This document shows positions 1 through 8,121 of a stretch of DNA of 64,000 bases, in pieces (positions within the stretch are counted from its first letter, which is position 1; each line of letters opens with the position of its first letter). The notes beneath the pieces are model-generated. The model saw nothing but the letters and a program-made list of their open reading frames with translations. It did not search any database and was not told the origin of the DNA. Position numbers and translations under genes: made by a program. The DNA comes from Nostoc sp. UHCC 0702 (GTDB taxonomy: Bacteria; Cyanobacteriota; Cyanobacteriia; Cyanobacteriales; Nostocaceae): contig CP071065.1 of the NCBI GenBank assembly GCA_017164015.1, forward strand, positions 2,818,501-2,882,500, in the 5' to 3' direction.

Positions 1-1
1 T

Positions 2-43
2 GGTGAATTGCAACAATTGGCAGAAGTGGCAATAGCTTCTTAA
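2..43 (+). CDS. C-terminal tail of a gene entering from the left edge
   Basis: An open frame runs from the window edge to a TAA at 41-43 and encodes GELQQLAEVAIAS. It is followed 77 bases later by a strong terminator hairpin, which fits the end of a real gene transcribed rightward. The fragment is too short to assign a family. Confidence 0.4.
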   Translation, partial: GELQQLAEVAIAS

Positions 44-119
44 TATCTTCGCAGCAGCAAAGCAGAGACTATACTGTTGAATTAGCACCTGATTGTAAAA
101 AGAAAATTAGGTTTTTACT

Positions 120-172
120 GCCCTTAAAAATTAGAAAGATAATTGTCTTTCGCTATTTTTAAGGGCTTTTTC
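120..172 (+). terminator. Rho-independent terminator
   Basis: GCCCTTAAAAA (120-130) pairs perfectly with TTTTTAAGGGC (156-166), with a smaller AAAGA/TCTTT hairpin in the loop, and is followed by a T run at 167-171. It ends the gene cut by the left edge. Confidence 0.8.
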
Positions 173-397
173 ATGTATGTGGAATAATATCATGTCCGGT
201 TGATTACTTATAAAAACCGAAGAACCCCACCCCACCAAAGCTACGCTTTGTTTCCCCGTGAACGGGGAGGAGTTATACCAATAGTCAATAGCTAAAATTT
301 AAGCTTTTTTGGACTATTGACTCTTGACCGCCTCAAATATAAATTTATGATACTTGCCTAAGTCCTGGTATTGTTTAAAATGTATAGTAAATATTAA

Positions 398-505
398 GTA
401 GGGTGTGTTACGGCTATGCAAGGATTTCGGAGTTTGAGATAGTGAAGATTAGCCGCAGGGCACCATCTTTTTCGGTGCGTTAAGCGTTGCTATAACGCAC
501 CCTAC
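398..505. repeat. Miniature inverted-repeat element, GTAGGGTG family, copy 1
   Basis: The left end GTAGGGTGTGTTA (398-410) is inverted at TAACGCACCCTAC (493-505), one mismatch in 13. A second copy at 10358-10472 has the same ends, and both copies are preceded by the same AATATTAA. There is no internal ORF, so this is a non-autonomous MITE-like repeat whose parent is not seen here. Confidence 0.7.
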
Positions 506-523
506 AATTTAAGGTTTACTTTA

Positions 524-929
524 TAAATCAGCTCTAATAGGGAGTAAGTGAAATTTCAAGCTGCGGTAATTCAAGCTTTGAATTATTTCAAAATCGTTGT
601 TTCAATCCCTAATAGGGAGTAAGTGAAATTTCAAGTCCAAGTTGCCCCAAAGTTTTGATGCCTTTTATATTGGGTTTGTTTCAATCCCTAATAGGGAGTA
701 AGTGAAATTTCAAGGTGTTGTATATCGGTTAAAATTTTTAGCTGATATGTTTCAATCCCTAATAGGGAGTAAGTGAAATTTCAAGGCTAAAATTACAGAT
801 TTAAGTAATCCTATAAGATGTTTCAATCCCTAATAGGGAGTAAGTGAAATTTCAAGTTGGGTTTTACAAAAATCCTGACCACGCGATTAGTCGTTTCAAT
901 CCCTAATAGGGAGTAAGTGAAATTTCAAG
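524..929 (-). CRISPR. Small orphan CRISPR array, 6 repeats and 5 spacers
   Basis: Five identical 37-bp repeats lie at 599-635, 678-714, 749-785, 820-856 and 893-929. A sixth at 524-560 keeps its right 27 bases but has a decayed left end. Spacers are 38, 42, 34, 34 and 36 bp. On the plus strand the repeat starts GTTTCAATCCCTAATAGGGA and ends GAAATTTCAAG. Read on the minus strand it ends in ATTGAAAC, the usual 3' handle of class 1 repeats, so the array is probably transcribed leftward and the decayed repeat is the old, leader-distal end. The leader should lie right of 929, but a tnpB stop codon lies only 27 bp away. No cas genes are in the window. Confidence 0.95.
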
Positions 930-955
930 TGCGGAAGTCTGAAAGAGGGTCTGAA

Positions 956-982
956 CTACCCCACGGATAAATCCGGGGGGTT
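956..982 (-). other. Right-end hairpin of the truncated tnpB element
   Basis: CCCCACGGATAAATCCGGGG forms a stem-loop containing the tnpB stop codon region. In IS605-type elements this right-end region also forms the 3' part of the omega RNA, and the DNA beyond it acts as the guide. Here that flank is the 26-bp gap and then the first CRISPR repeat. The exact element end was not determined. Confidence 0.5.
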
Positions 983-2000
983 CCAACTTACTGCGTAAGT
1001 TTCGTTTACCGTAACTGGTTCCGACTCCTGACGAGCTATTGGATTACTGCACATCAACTCTGTCCCACCAATGGTAGGAGACTTCGGACTAGCCTTGGTT
1101 CTGGCTGATTGATTTGACCCCTCCGGGTTCGGCAGTTCGGACTCGACGGGAACCGCCAAGACTCCGACTGCCGAACCATTGTGCCAACCGTGCAGCAGGG
1201 ATTGTTCCATCCCTAACCAACCATGTTTGGCTGATTGGATTGACAGAGTTTCTTTTTTTGGATCGACGTAACGACTCAGGTAAGCAGATAAAATATCACG
1301 TTGCATACGTAATCGACAAACTGAACAATGATGCACTCGTTGAGATAGTGATTTTTTGTGTTTATTACCACACAAACAAGTTTGCGACAGTGCAGTTTTC
1401 CTGGTCGAAAACATTAAAACAGTACCGCCAGCACTTTCAGCCTTGCGTACTAGTTCTGATTGAAAAGACGCGGGTGATTTAAACCCTATGGATTTACCAT
1501 AATTTTTTTGCCATGCTTTGACAGATACTTTCTCGGTTTTGATATGTTTACCGAGAGTCAAAGTTTGGTTGACTAATCGACCATGTAAAGACTTACGATG
1601 AGCCGCTTGTTTACGTTCTATCTCACGTTTTTTGATAGCGGTTTTTTGATAGCGGTTGGACTTATTCCACCGTTTTGAACCTTTTTTGACAGTACCGTTG
1701 GGATTAAAATTACCAGGATTATTGGCACGGCGCTGTCTATCCATGTTGCGCTGTAGCTTTCTAATTTTCTTTTGTTTGGAATTTAATTCTTCAGTAAAAG
1801 GTTGCCAAATAGTTTGATTATCCCCAACTATTGCAACAGTTGAAACGCCTAAATCAATACCAACCAGACCATCACTAATAAGATTTTTTGGCTTTTGATA
1901 TGGTTCACCCTCACAGACCAATTGAGCAAACCAAAATGTTTTTTGATTAAGAAGACGACGCACTAAGCGAACATATTTAATCTTGGAGTTTAAACCAATT
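956..2000 (-). pseudogene. tnpB: TnpB-type RNA-guided nuclease, N-terminally truncated (IS1341-like)
   Basis: The frame is open from a TAA just above 2000; a GTG at 1963 gives 335 residues. Family features are visible: RuvC-I with GIDLG, a later segment EKVSVKAWQ, a zinc ribbon CLCG...CSVC, and RuvC-III with QRD. Full-length TnpB proteins have about 150 more N-terminal residues carrying the REC/WED parts, which are missing here, so it is probably inactive as a nuclease. The canonical AARN after QRD is replaced by ILSAYL. The last codons (NPPDLSVG) overlap a hairpin at 959-981 typical of the right end of IS200/IS605-type elements. It reads toward the CRISPR array on the same strand. Confidence 0.75.
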
Positions 2001-2348
2001 TAGGGGCTATTTCGGCGCGGTTAACCAGGTATATTTGGTTTTCGAGGTTCGGTTGCGCGGATAGGGTAATCATAGCATGAGAAATGGGAATTGAATAGTA
2101 AGCAAATGGCTAAAACCCAGACTACATAAGGTGCGCGGCTATTTTTACAGCTATTTGACTCAAAAGTCTTACACAGCGGAAATTTCAGCTTTACTTGCCA
2201 AAACCTCATTTTGAACACCTACCCTTCCGCGCATCTAGTTGGTAGGTGTGTTATCGCCAAGCGCCTTACCATTATACTTTTTCGGTGCGTTAGGACGTTC
2301 CGTCCATAACGCAACTGGTGCAAGATATAAAACAACTGAGAAAGTCTT

Positions 2349-3317
2349 TCACAACCAGTCAATTATCTTGGCTTGTTCTGGCAATTTAGCGTTCTGTTGT
2401 CCAGAGTAACGCGCCCTGGCAGTAAACAAACCAATGGGAGTATTCAATAAATCTACAAGGTTGGCTTTAAGAGCGATCGCTTTGACGCTTTGTTTTGGTA
2501 CTTCTTTCAATAACCAACGTAGCAAGCGATAGCCACATTCACTCAGGGTGATTTCTCGCATCAATTCTATACCATGCAGTTCATGGAGATAGCGATTTGA
2601 GCGTCCATAACGCCGCCATTGACTTTCTAGTTCTTTGAGTGTAGTACGGTGACGGTGTTGAACGATCGCTTCTGGGGCAAATTCTAAACGCCCGATGTTT
2701 TGCTGCAAAATCCGCCAACAAATGTCTGCATCGCCGCCGGTTGTCAAATAAGGACGAAATAAACCTGCTTTTTCCAAGACAATACGCCGAATCGCTAAAT
2801 TAGCAGTTTGACCGTAAGCACAAAAGGCATGGGCAAGAGTATGTTTTTGTGATAAAGTTTCTTGCCTATCTGCGTATTGTTCTAACAGAGTATTGCCTGG
2901 TAGGGCGACAATTTCACCAGCGACTATTACCACGTCTTCCTTGACAAAAGGCTGAATTAATGATATTAACCATTGTGGTTGCGGACGGCAATCAGCATCA
3001 GTAAAGGCGATAATTTCACCCACAGCGGCACGAATACCAGTATTGCGGGCGGCGTAGGAACTCTGAATTTGGTTTTGGCTGAAGGGACGAATTGTAATTG
3101 GGCAATTTTCGGCAGTTGTTTGGAGATCGGCGAGGGTGCGATCGCTACTGTTATTGTCTACGATTAAGTACTCTACCCGCTCTTTTGGGTAGGTTTGAGA
3201 CAACAGACAATTAATTAATTCTGGTAGGTCTGCCTCACCATTATAAATAGGAACAACCACCGATACCATTGGCTTGAAGCTGTTGGTGGTGGTTGTATCA
3301 ACTAATAAAGGATTCAT
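2349..3317 (-). CDS. Family 2 glycosyltransferase
   Basis: This 322-residue protein starts at an ATG (3315-3317). Its GT-A fold begins at about residue 18 (VSVVVPIYNGE), with the nucleotide-binding VDNNSSDRT at about 52-60 and a DxD-like FTDADCRP near residue 100. A later GGDADICWR stretch matches the acceptor region of GT2 enzymes. Such enzymes transfer sugar from a nucleotide sugar to polysaccharide or lipid acceptors in the cytoplasm or at the inner membrane; the sugar cannot be told. No membrane segment is obvious. It stands alone, separated from ctpC by a repeat-filled gap, with no polysaccharide cluster nearby. Confidence 0.9.
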   Translation of the reverse strand: MNPLLVDTTTTNSFKPMVSVVVPIYNGEADLPELINCLLSQTYPKERVEYLIVDNNSSDRTLADLQTTAENCPITIRPFSQNQIQSSYAARNTGIRAAVGEIIAFTDADCRPQPQWLISLIQPFVKEDVVIVAGEIVALPGNTLLEQYADRQETLSQKHTLAHAFCAYGQTANLAIRRIVLEKAGLFRPYLTTGGDADICWRILQQNIGRLEFAPEAIVQHRHRTTLKELESQWRRYGRSNRYLHELHGIELMREITLSECGYRLLRWLLKEVPKQSVKAIALKANLVDLLNTPIGLFTARARYSGQQNAKLPEQAKIIDWL

Positions 3318-3347
3318 AAAAGTATGATGTATGAAGTATAAAGGCTG

Positions 3348-3496
3348 ATATCATGTCCGTTTAAACACTTATGATATCTGTGGAGGTCGGTAATTGGTAA
3401 TTGGTAATTGGTAATTGGTTTTGAGTATTACCTATTACCCATTACCTATTACCAAGCAAACCGACTATATCGTAAGTAATTAGCCGAACTTGATAT
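3348..3496. repeat. Miniature inverted-repeat element, ATATCATGTCCG family
   Basis: The left end ATATCATGTCCG (from 3348) is inverted as CGAACTTGATAT, ending at 3496, and the similarity extends about 30 bp inward on each side. The inside holds TAATTGG tandem units and their complement, so the whole can fold back. Related copies are at 11551-11696 (complete) and at 187 and 56554 (one clear end each). Confidence 0.65.
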
Positions 3497-3593
3497 GAAG
3501 TATAAAATTTCCTTCAGCCTTTATACTTTATACTTTCTAATCCTAATATATGAACACTAGTTAGAAATTAATCAGCGATCGCTGGCGATCAAT

Positions 3594-4931
3594 CTAAAAT
3601 TGTAAGTCGCTAGCGCTGGCCTTCATGGGTTGAGTTAGTTGGCTTGTGGGAGATTGAGCGAAGTTGTTATTAGATAGAACTGCGATCGCTCTGGCATATT
3701 GCGGATCGCTTTGAGTTCCCACTAAATTGGGGTTGGATGCCAACTGGCGCTCTTGTGCTTCTGTCAAGTCTATCTTGATATTTGGGGTAATTCCTTTATG
3801 GTTAATGTCTGTACCGGCAGGGGTGTAGTAGTGGGCAATGGTGACGGCTAAACCGGAACCATCTGCTAGTTCATGAACTGACTGTACTAAAGCTTTACCG
3901 AAGGTTTGACCACCAATAACTATAGCTCGCTTATTATCTTTGAGAGCGCCTGTGAGAATTTCGCTAGCACTTGCAGAATTTCCATCCACCAATACAGCTA
4001 AAGGCAGTTTTGTCAAGGCTGTGCGATTGGCTTTGGTATCTTCGTTGTAGCCCTGACGGTTAACTGTGCGGACAATGCCACCATCATCGAGCCACATCCG
4101 AGCAATTTCAATGCTCGCCTGCAACAAACCGCCGGGATTCCCGCGCAAATCTAACACAAAAGCATCGACTTTCTGACCATTCAAATCGCGGATGGCTCGA
4201 CGCATTTGTTCAGACGCGTGGGCACTAAATTCCCGCAAACGGATATAGCCAACCCGGCGATTGCCTTCTTGTTTGAGGGTGTAACGTACTGTTGGGACTT
4301 CAATATTCGCCCGTGTCAACTTCAGAGTCACAGCATTCTGCCCTGTTCGTCCTAGCTGCAAAGATATGGGAGTACCTGCTTTGCCGCGAATCAGTTTGGA
4401 AGCATCATCAACTTTCATCCCTACAGTGGATTTGCCATTGATTGCCAAAATCTCATCGCCTGCTTTGATGCCGGCTCTCAGTGCTGGGGAATTTTCTATG
4501 GCTTCCACAACAGTTAGCCGCTTGGTTTTTTCGTTTAATTCCATGCGAATGCCAATTCCAGAGACTTCCCCGGATGTTTGGCTGGTAAGGGCTTCATACT
4601 GTTTGGGATCCATGAAACGAGTGTAAGGATCTCCCAACTTTTGTAAGGCTTCGCGAATAGCTACATAAGCTTCTTCGTTAGAAGAATAGTTTTTGCTTAA
4701 CAAGCTTTGCCGAGTTGCTTGCCAATCTTGTTTATTAAAACTGCCGTCAACATATTCACGATTTACTACTTGCCAGACTTGGTCAACTAATGCTTTTGGG
4801 CTATCTTGTAGAGCGGCACGCACGCAGCGAGTCCAAGCAGGACCAAAAACAGACACGGTGGCCGTTGTGGCGATCGCTCCACCAATCAAGGCTACTTGGA
4901 GCGGCGAGTGACGTTTCGCAGATTGGTTCAT
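3594..4931 (-). CDS. ctpC: C-terminal processing peptidase, S41 family (CtpC-type)
   Basis: This 445-residue protease starts with an N-terminal hydrophobic segment (about residues 12-32) that acts as a signal or anchor, so it works in the thylakoid lumen or periplasm. A PDZ domain follows (VSGIGIRM...AGDEILAINGKST). The catalytic part carries the Ser of NSASASE at about residue 317 and the Lys of FGKA at about 343, the Ser-Lys dyad of this family. Cyanobacteria usually have CtpA, CtpB and CtpC; CtpA matures the D1 protein of photosystem II. The choice of C over A or B rests on general resemblance and is uncertain. It is monocistronic, divergent from the YdcF gene. Confidence 0.85.
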   Translation of the reverse strand: MNQSAKRHSPLQVALIGGAIATTATVSVFGPAWTRCVRAALQDSPKALVDQVWQVVNREYVDGSFNKQDWQATRQSLLSKNYSSNEEAYVAIREALQKLGDPYTRFMDPKQYEALTSQTSGEVSGIGIRMELNEKTKRLTVVEAIENSPALRAGIKAGDEILAINGKSTVGMKVDDASKLIRGKAGTPISLQLGRTGQNAVTLKLTRANIEVPTVRYTLKQEGNRRVGYIRLREFSAHASEQMRRAIRDLNGQKVDAFVLDLRGNPGGLLQASIEIARMWLDDGGIVRTVNRQGYNEDTKANRTALTKLPLAVLVDGNSASASEILTGALKDNKRAIVIGGQTFGKALVQSVHELADGSGLAVTIAHYYTPAGTDINHKGITPNIKIDLTEAQERQLASNPNLVGTQSDPQYARAIAVLSNNNFAQSPTSQLTQPMKASASDLQF

Positions 4932-5263
4932 GTATATCAGCTGGGGTAATTGTGTGTTGACAGTTTAGCAATCAGGCTTTTGAGAAAATTTTAAGTTTTT
5001 ATACTCTATTTTCAGTTATGTTCCCCTCATTAATTTTCCCCTTTGAATTATTCTGAAATATTGCAATAATTTATTAACAATTATTGCTGCATTTGCCAGC
5101 TTTGGTGGCAGTCTATTTTGTCACTATGAACTTAATGTGACGATAGTGTGACACTTTTGTCGGTGTCAACTTTACACCCTATATTATTTTTATAAGATAG
5201 CATTTCGCTGACTTAATTGCTGGTCTTCTGGACTTGATTTACCCAAGCCTTTATTACCATGTC
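4932..5263. other. Divergent intergenic region, ctpC and YdcF gene
   Basis: These 332 bp must hold the promoters of both divergent genes. The stretch is AT-rich, with a TGTGAC direct repeat near 5136-5152. No clear operator or terminator was recognised. Confidence 0.4.
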
Positions 5264-5962
5264 ATGAGACATAAATTTACCAAATCTTCATCAATTGCCC
5301 AAGGGCAAAGATTCCGTAAACAGTGGCAATTGTTACAAAAATTAGGTTGTGGTTTATGCATTATCTTTGTCATCTGGCTGACTTTCACCACTATAGCTCT
5401 AGTTTTTGCTTCTTCGGAGCCTGTGGATGGCTTTTTTGTGCTTGGTGGTAGTATTCGCCGAGAAATTTATATTGCCCAACAAGCAAAACAATATCCGCAA
5501 ACTCCCATTTTAATTTCTCAAGGTTCTAAAGACCCCTGTATCTGGCTAATTTTTCAGCGAGAAGCGGCAGATGTGCAAAATGTTTGGTTAGAAAAGTGCG
5601 CGAATTCTACCTTTGACAATTTTTACTATGGAATTCCGATTCTGCGGCGTTGGGGAGTACATAAGATTAAGCTGATTACGTCACCAACTCACCTACCAAG
5701 AGCCAAATGGATGGCACAAATTCTCTTCGGCGCTCATGGCATTTGGGTAGAACCAGATATTGTTGAGGAGTTGGGGATTCCAGGGAATCAAGAGTCTTGG
5801 GGAAAAACGGTGCTAGATATAACACGCAGTTTGTTGTGGGCTGTTTTAAGTCAAATCATCCAACCACAATGCTCAAATGTGACAAAACTGGCTGAAGTAG
5901 ATATGCAAGCTTGGCAGCTTCAAGGTTTTAAGTGTGAACACCAAGGAGGGGTGGGGAGGTGA
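5264..5962 (+). CDS. YdcF family (DUF218) membrane-anchored protein
   Basis: The protein is 232 residues if started at the ATG at 5264; a TTG at 5234 would add ten. One membrane helix lies near residues 26-48 (CGLCIIFVIWLTFTTIALVF). The DUF218 pattern follows: VDGFFVLGGSIRRE, then ILISQGSKDPCI and a late FDNFYYGIPILRRWGVHKIKLITSPTHLPRA-type block (quoted in part; His and Arg conserved). DUF218 proteins are linked to envelope polysaccharide handling, but the reaction is unknown. The C-terminus (HQGGVGR) runs into a GGGGAT-rich STRR that probably extended the original reading frame. Confidence 0.8.
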   Translation: MRHKFTKSSSIAQGQRFRKQWQLLQKLGCGLCIIFVIWLTFTTIALVFASSEPVDGFFVLGGSIRREIYIAQQAKQYPQTPILISQGSKDPCIWLIFQREAADVQNVWLEKCANSTFDNFYYGIPILRRWGVHKIKLITSPTHLPRAKWMAQILFGAHGIWVEPDIVEELGIPGNQESWGKTVLDITRSLLWAVLSQIIQPQCSNVTKLAEVDMQAWQLQGFKCEHQGGVGR

Positions 5963-6283
5963 GGGGATGAAGGGATGGGGAGATGAGGGGGATGAGGGGG
6001 ATTTTAGAGGTATTAATAATGAAGAATTGTCTGCTGATTTTCTTGGTGCTGTATTCTCCGCGCCGTTTATGAGAAACCACCTCTAATGCCATAATTGGTA
6101 CGCGCTGTTCTTCCCAAAGAACATAACTTAAACGCAGATTCTCATCAAAAATCCGTTCAACTCCCAGACTCAAAAACCCATCTGGTACAATTGCAGGCTG
6201 ATCGGGATCGTAATAAATTCCCATATCAACGCCAAAGAACCAGTCCATACGGTCTGCCCAAACAAAAGCTAGTATGGCATTGA
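5928..6283 (-). pseudogene. Uma2 (DUF820) gene, C-terminal part, split by a tnpB element
   Basis: The frame encodes AILAFVWADRMDWFFGVDMG, followed by YYDPDQPAIVPDGFLSLGV and a block ending LEVVSHKRRGEY, all Uma2 hallmarks. It then degenerates after TKKISRQFF into repeat-encoded sequence. Its missing N-terminus is at 7764-7869, beyond the tnpB element. Joining GGTTTAC there to TCAATGCC here restores V-S-G-L-L-N-A-I-L-A in frame. The Uma2 fold is PD-(D/E)XK nuclease-like; the cellular role is unknown. Confidence 0.85.
5945..6003. repeat. Purine-rich short tandem repeat (GATGAGGGG-like)
   Basis: Imperfect 8-10 bp units of GGGGATGAG overlap the last codons of the YdcF gene and the tail of the convergent Uma2 remnant. 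The same unit recurs at 28882-28973. Confidence 0.6.
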
Positions 6284-7612
6284 TTGACATCCTCCCACCG
6301 CTATACTCGGTACTCCGAGTATAGCGGGGGATTCCAAAGATTGCTCCTTGGGTTTCCTCTTTCCACGAGTCGGCTTACTAAGAGGAGTTTCCTCACCTAA
6401 GCAGAGGTCGTTCTCTCCAGAGGCGTTAGTTCCGATGTGACCCACCGTACTTAATCCCTTTTCGAGTATGTTTCGTGCAGCATTATGATCTCTGTCTTGG
6501 ACATGCCCACAATGCAAGCAGGTATGCGTCCTGGTGCTAAGAGTTTTCTTAACAACACGACCACAATTAGAGCAATTTTGACTGGTGTAGTGGGGTGGCA
6601 CAGCAACCGTGACCACACCAAACACTCTCCCAAAATACTCAACCCAAGAACGGAACTGAGTCCACGCTGCATCAGAAATCGATTTGGCGAGGTGTCTATT
6701 CCTCACCCTTACGGGTTCGCCAGTCGCTTCAAGTCGGGGAACCCGCCCAACGCGCTGGCTCACCATATTTCGCACCTTCAAGTCTTCATAAGCTACCAAG
6801 TCGTTAGACTGGACTACGCACCTTGCCGTCTTCACAGCAAAGTCTTTACGTTGCCTACTTACCTTAAGGTGCTTTCGTGCAAGTTTATTTCTAAACTTAG
6901 CTCTATTTTTGGAACCCTTTTTAGTCTTGGACAAGCGACGGTGCAGTCGTTTCAAAGAATTTTCGGACTTGCGGAGGTCACGCGGATTTGCAACAGTCTG
7001 CCCGTCAGAATCGGTGTAAAAGTGGTTCAATCCGACATCAATACCAATGGTTTTAAGTGTTGGCTCCCGTTTCTCCAAACGTTCCTGATCAACACAAAAC
7101 TGTACATAGTACCCATCTGCTCGACGGACAACCCGCACTCGCTTAAACTGTTTCAACTGGTAGAAGTGCAAGTCGCGAGTTCCCCACATTTTGAAGGTTC
7201 CTGCCTTAAAGCCATCAGAAAAAGTGATATACCGTTTATCGGCAGAAAGTCGCCAGCCACTGGTCTTGTACTCTACACAAGCATGTGTCTGTTCTTTCTT
7301 AAATCGTGGATATGCTTTCTTCCCAAGTTTATTCTTCTTGCAGTTGTCATAAAAACGAGATATGGCAGACCATGCTCTTTCAGCGCTAGCTTGTCTTGCC
7401 ATAGAGTTGAGGTTGTTCGCCCATTTAAACTCTTTAGCAAGAACAGCACAATAAGCGCTCAACTCATATCTGCCAATATCGCGGTTGTCCATCCAGTATC
7501 TGACGCAACTGTTCCGAACAAAACGAGCAGTACGGATAGCCTCATCCAGCTTTCCATACTGCTCGTTTGTTGCTTCCAATTTTGCCTCAAATACCAGCAT
7601 CTTTACGTTCAA
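6269..7612 (-). CDS. tnpB: TnpB RNA-guided endonuclease (IS1341-type element)
   Basis: This is a full-length 447-residue TnpB. It has RuvC-I GIDVG (about residue 192), RuvC-II YEDLK (about 273), a zinc ribbon CSNCG...CLHCG (about 347-370) and RuvC-III QDRDHNAARNI (about 374), so all three catalytic acids are present. TnpB uses an RNA from its own 3' end as guide and cuts near a short target motif. No tnpA lies in the element, so movement would need one in trans. About 19 residues (SQRVGRVPRLEATGEPVRV) between RuvC-II and KS are encoded by an inserted 57-bp repeat; without them the protein reads NMV-RNRHLAKS, the family pattern. The last codons come from flanking Uma2 DNA. Confidence 0.93.
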   Translation of the reverse strand: MNVKMLVFEAKLEATNEQYGKLDEAIRTARFVRNSCVRYWMDNRDIGRYELSAYCAVLAKEFKWANNLNSMARQASAERAWSAISRFYDNCKKNKLGKKAYPRFKKEQTHACVEYKTSGWRLSADKRYITFSDGFKAGTFKMWGTRDLHFYQLKQFKRVRVVRRADGYYVQFCVDQERLEKREPTLKTIGIDVGLNHFYTDSDGQTVANPRDLRKSENSLKRLHRRLSKTKKGSKNRAKFRNKLARKHLKVSRQRKDFAVKTARCVVQSNDLVAYEDLKVRNMVSQRVGRVPRLEATGEPVRVRNRHLAKSISDAAWTQFRSWVEYFGRVFGVVTVAVPPHYTSQNCSNCGRVVKKTLSTRTHTCLHCGHVQDRDHNAARNILEKGLSTVGHIGTNASGENDLCLGEETPLSKPTRGKRKPKEQSLESPAILGVPSIAVGGCQSMPY

Positions 7613-7763
7613 ATTATTGACGTAATTATAGCACAGAGATTGTCAAAACCGCCACTGTTCTACTCCCCCGCTTTGCATCGGTCGAAGAACGTGGCGGTTT
7701 TGACCCTCGATTCATCTCACCGCCAAATCAAAGATTATGGCGGGAGCCTTCTCTCGGAATTAG
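6284..7763 (-). mobile_element. IS200/IS605-type tnpB-only element inserted in a Uma2 gene
   Basis: On the minus strand the left flank ends TTAC (7764-7767) and the element ends GTCAA (6284-6288), as in IS608-like elements, which insert 3' of TTAC and end in TCAA. The left end holds a hairpin CCGCC...GGCGG (about 7715-7743). The right end holds a long hairpin CCGCTATACTCGG/CCGAGTATAGCGG (about 6299-6326). Removing 6284-7763 restores the Uma2 frame, which fixes the ends to the base; the alternative TCAATCAA end would give a stop codon. Confidence 0.85.
6702..6758. repeat. 57-bp palindromic repeat inserted in frame inside tnpB
   Basis: The insert lies between two copies of GTGAG (minus strand; 6759-6763 and 6702-6706), a 5-bp target duplication. 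It contains the CTTCAAGTCGGGGAACCCGC core seen in intergenic copies near 18493, 30830 and 56625. Its length is 19 codons exactly, so the tnpB frame stays open. Confidence 0.8.
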
Positions 7764-7869
7764 GTAAACCAGAAACCAAATTTTGTAATTCGTTATCCGC
7801 AGGGGTATCATCAGAGTCGGGCAAATCCTCAGCGGAGGGTAAGCAGTCCAGCGGATTGTACTGTAGCAT
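7764..7869 (-). pseudogene. Uma2 (DUF820) gene, N-terminal part
   Basis: The ATG at 7869 (or 7887, six codons earlier) opens MLQYNPLDCLPSAEDLPD, then SDDTPADNELQNLVSGL, the standard start of one Uma2 subfamily. The frame then runs into the left end of the tnpB element and stops at 7735. The remaining part of the gene is at 5928-6283. A second, independent fragment of the same subfamily is at 59349. Confidence 0.8.
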
Positions 7870-7985
7870 GATCTGATTGCCATTCATCTAATACTTTGAT
7901 CTTAGTTAGGACTGATGCAAAACTGCACGTTAGCTTAAAAATGGCGACTGGGGACTAGTGGTCTGTCTCATAAGTTATGATTGCG

Positions 7986-8018
7986 AGATCCCCGACTTCT
8001 TCAAGAAGTCGGGGATCT
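7986..8018. repeat. Palindromic repeat CCCGACTTCTT/AAGAAGTCGGG
   Basis: A perfect inverted repeat around CCCCGACTTCTTCAAGAAGT lies upstream of recQ. The same palindrome is at 18382-18420, and a decayed one is near 12244. It is a dispersed hairpin; there is no T run to make it a clear terminator. Confidence 0.7.
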
Positions 8019-8121
8019 GACCAATGCGATAGACCAGTACACAGGAGGTGTTAAACCGTTTGTGCTTTTATAATCTTGGTATCAACTACCTACGCAACAA
8101 AACCTGAAAAAAGCGATCGCT

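Larger units (their letters stand above)
44..523. other. Intergenic region made of repeats
   Basis: No credible gene lies between the terminator and the CRISPR array. Position 187 starts one end of the ATATCATGTCCG repeat family, here followed by a C-rich palindromic stretch ending in CCCCGTGAACGGGG. Positions 398-505 are a separate miniature inverted-repeat element, listed below. Confidence 0.6.

Noticed and set aside
1114..1482. 122-codon plus-strand frame
   Set aside because: Shadow of the truncated tnpB.
524..1963. Possible complete CRISPR-Cas or transposon-associated CRISPR system
   Set aside because: No cas genes, no Tn7-like genes, and the tnpB lacks its N-terminus; only an orphan array plus a mobile-element remnant is supported.
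2021..2218. 65-codon minus-strand frame upstream of the truncated tnpB
   Set aside because: No family features, no ribosome binding site, and not in the frame expected for the missing TnpB N-terminus.
7640..7705. Hairpin with AACCGCCAC/GTGGCGGTT arms as a transcription terminator
   Set aside because: It lies within the left end of the tnpB element, where such hairpins serve transposition, and has no T run.
6485..7876. 463-codon open frame on the plus strand
   Set aside because: It lies opposite the intact tnpB and has no family features; it is an antisense by-product of a long coding region.
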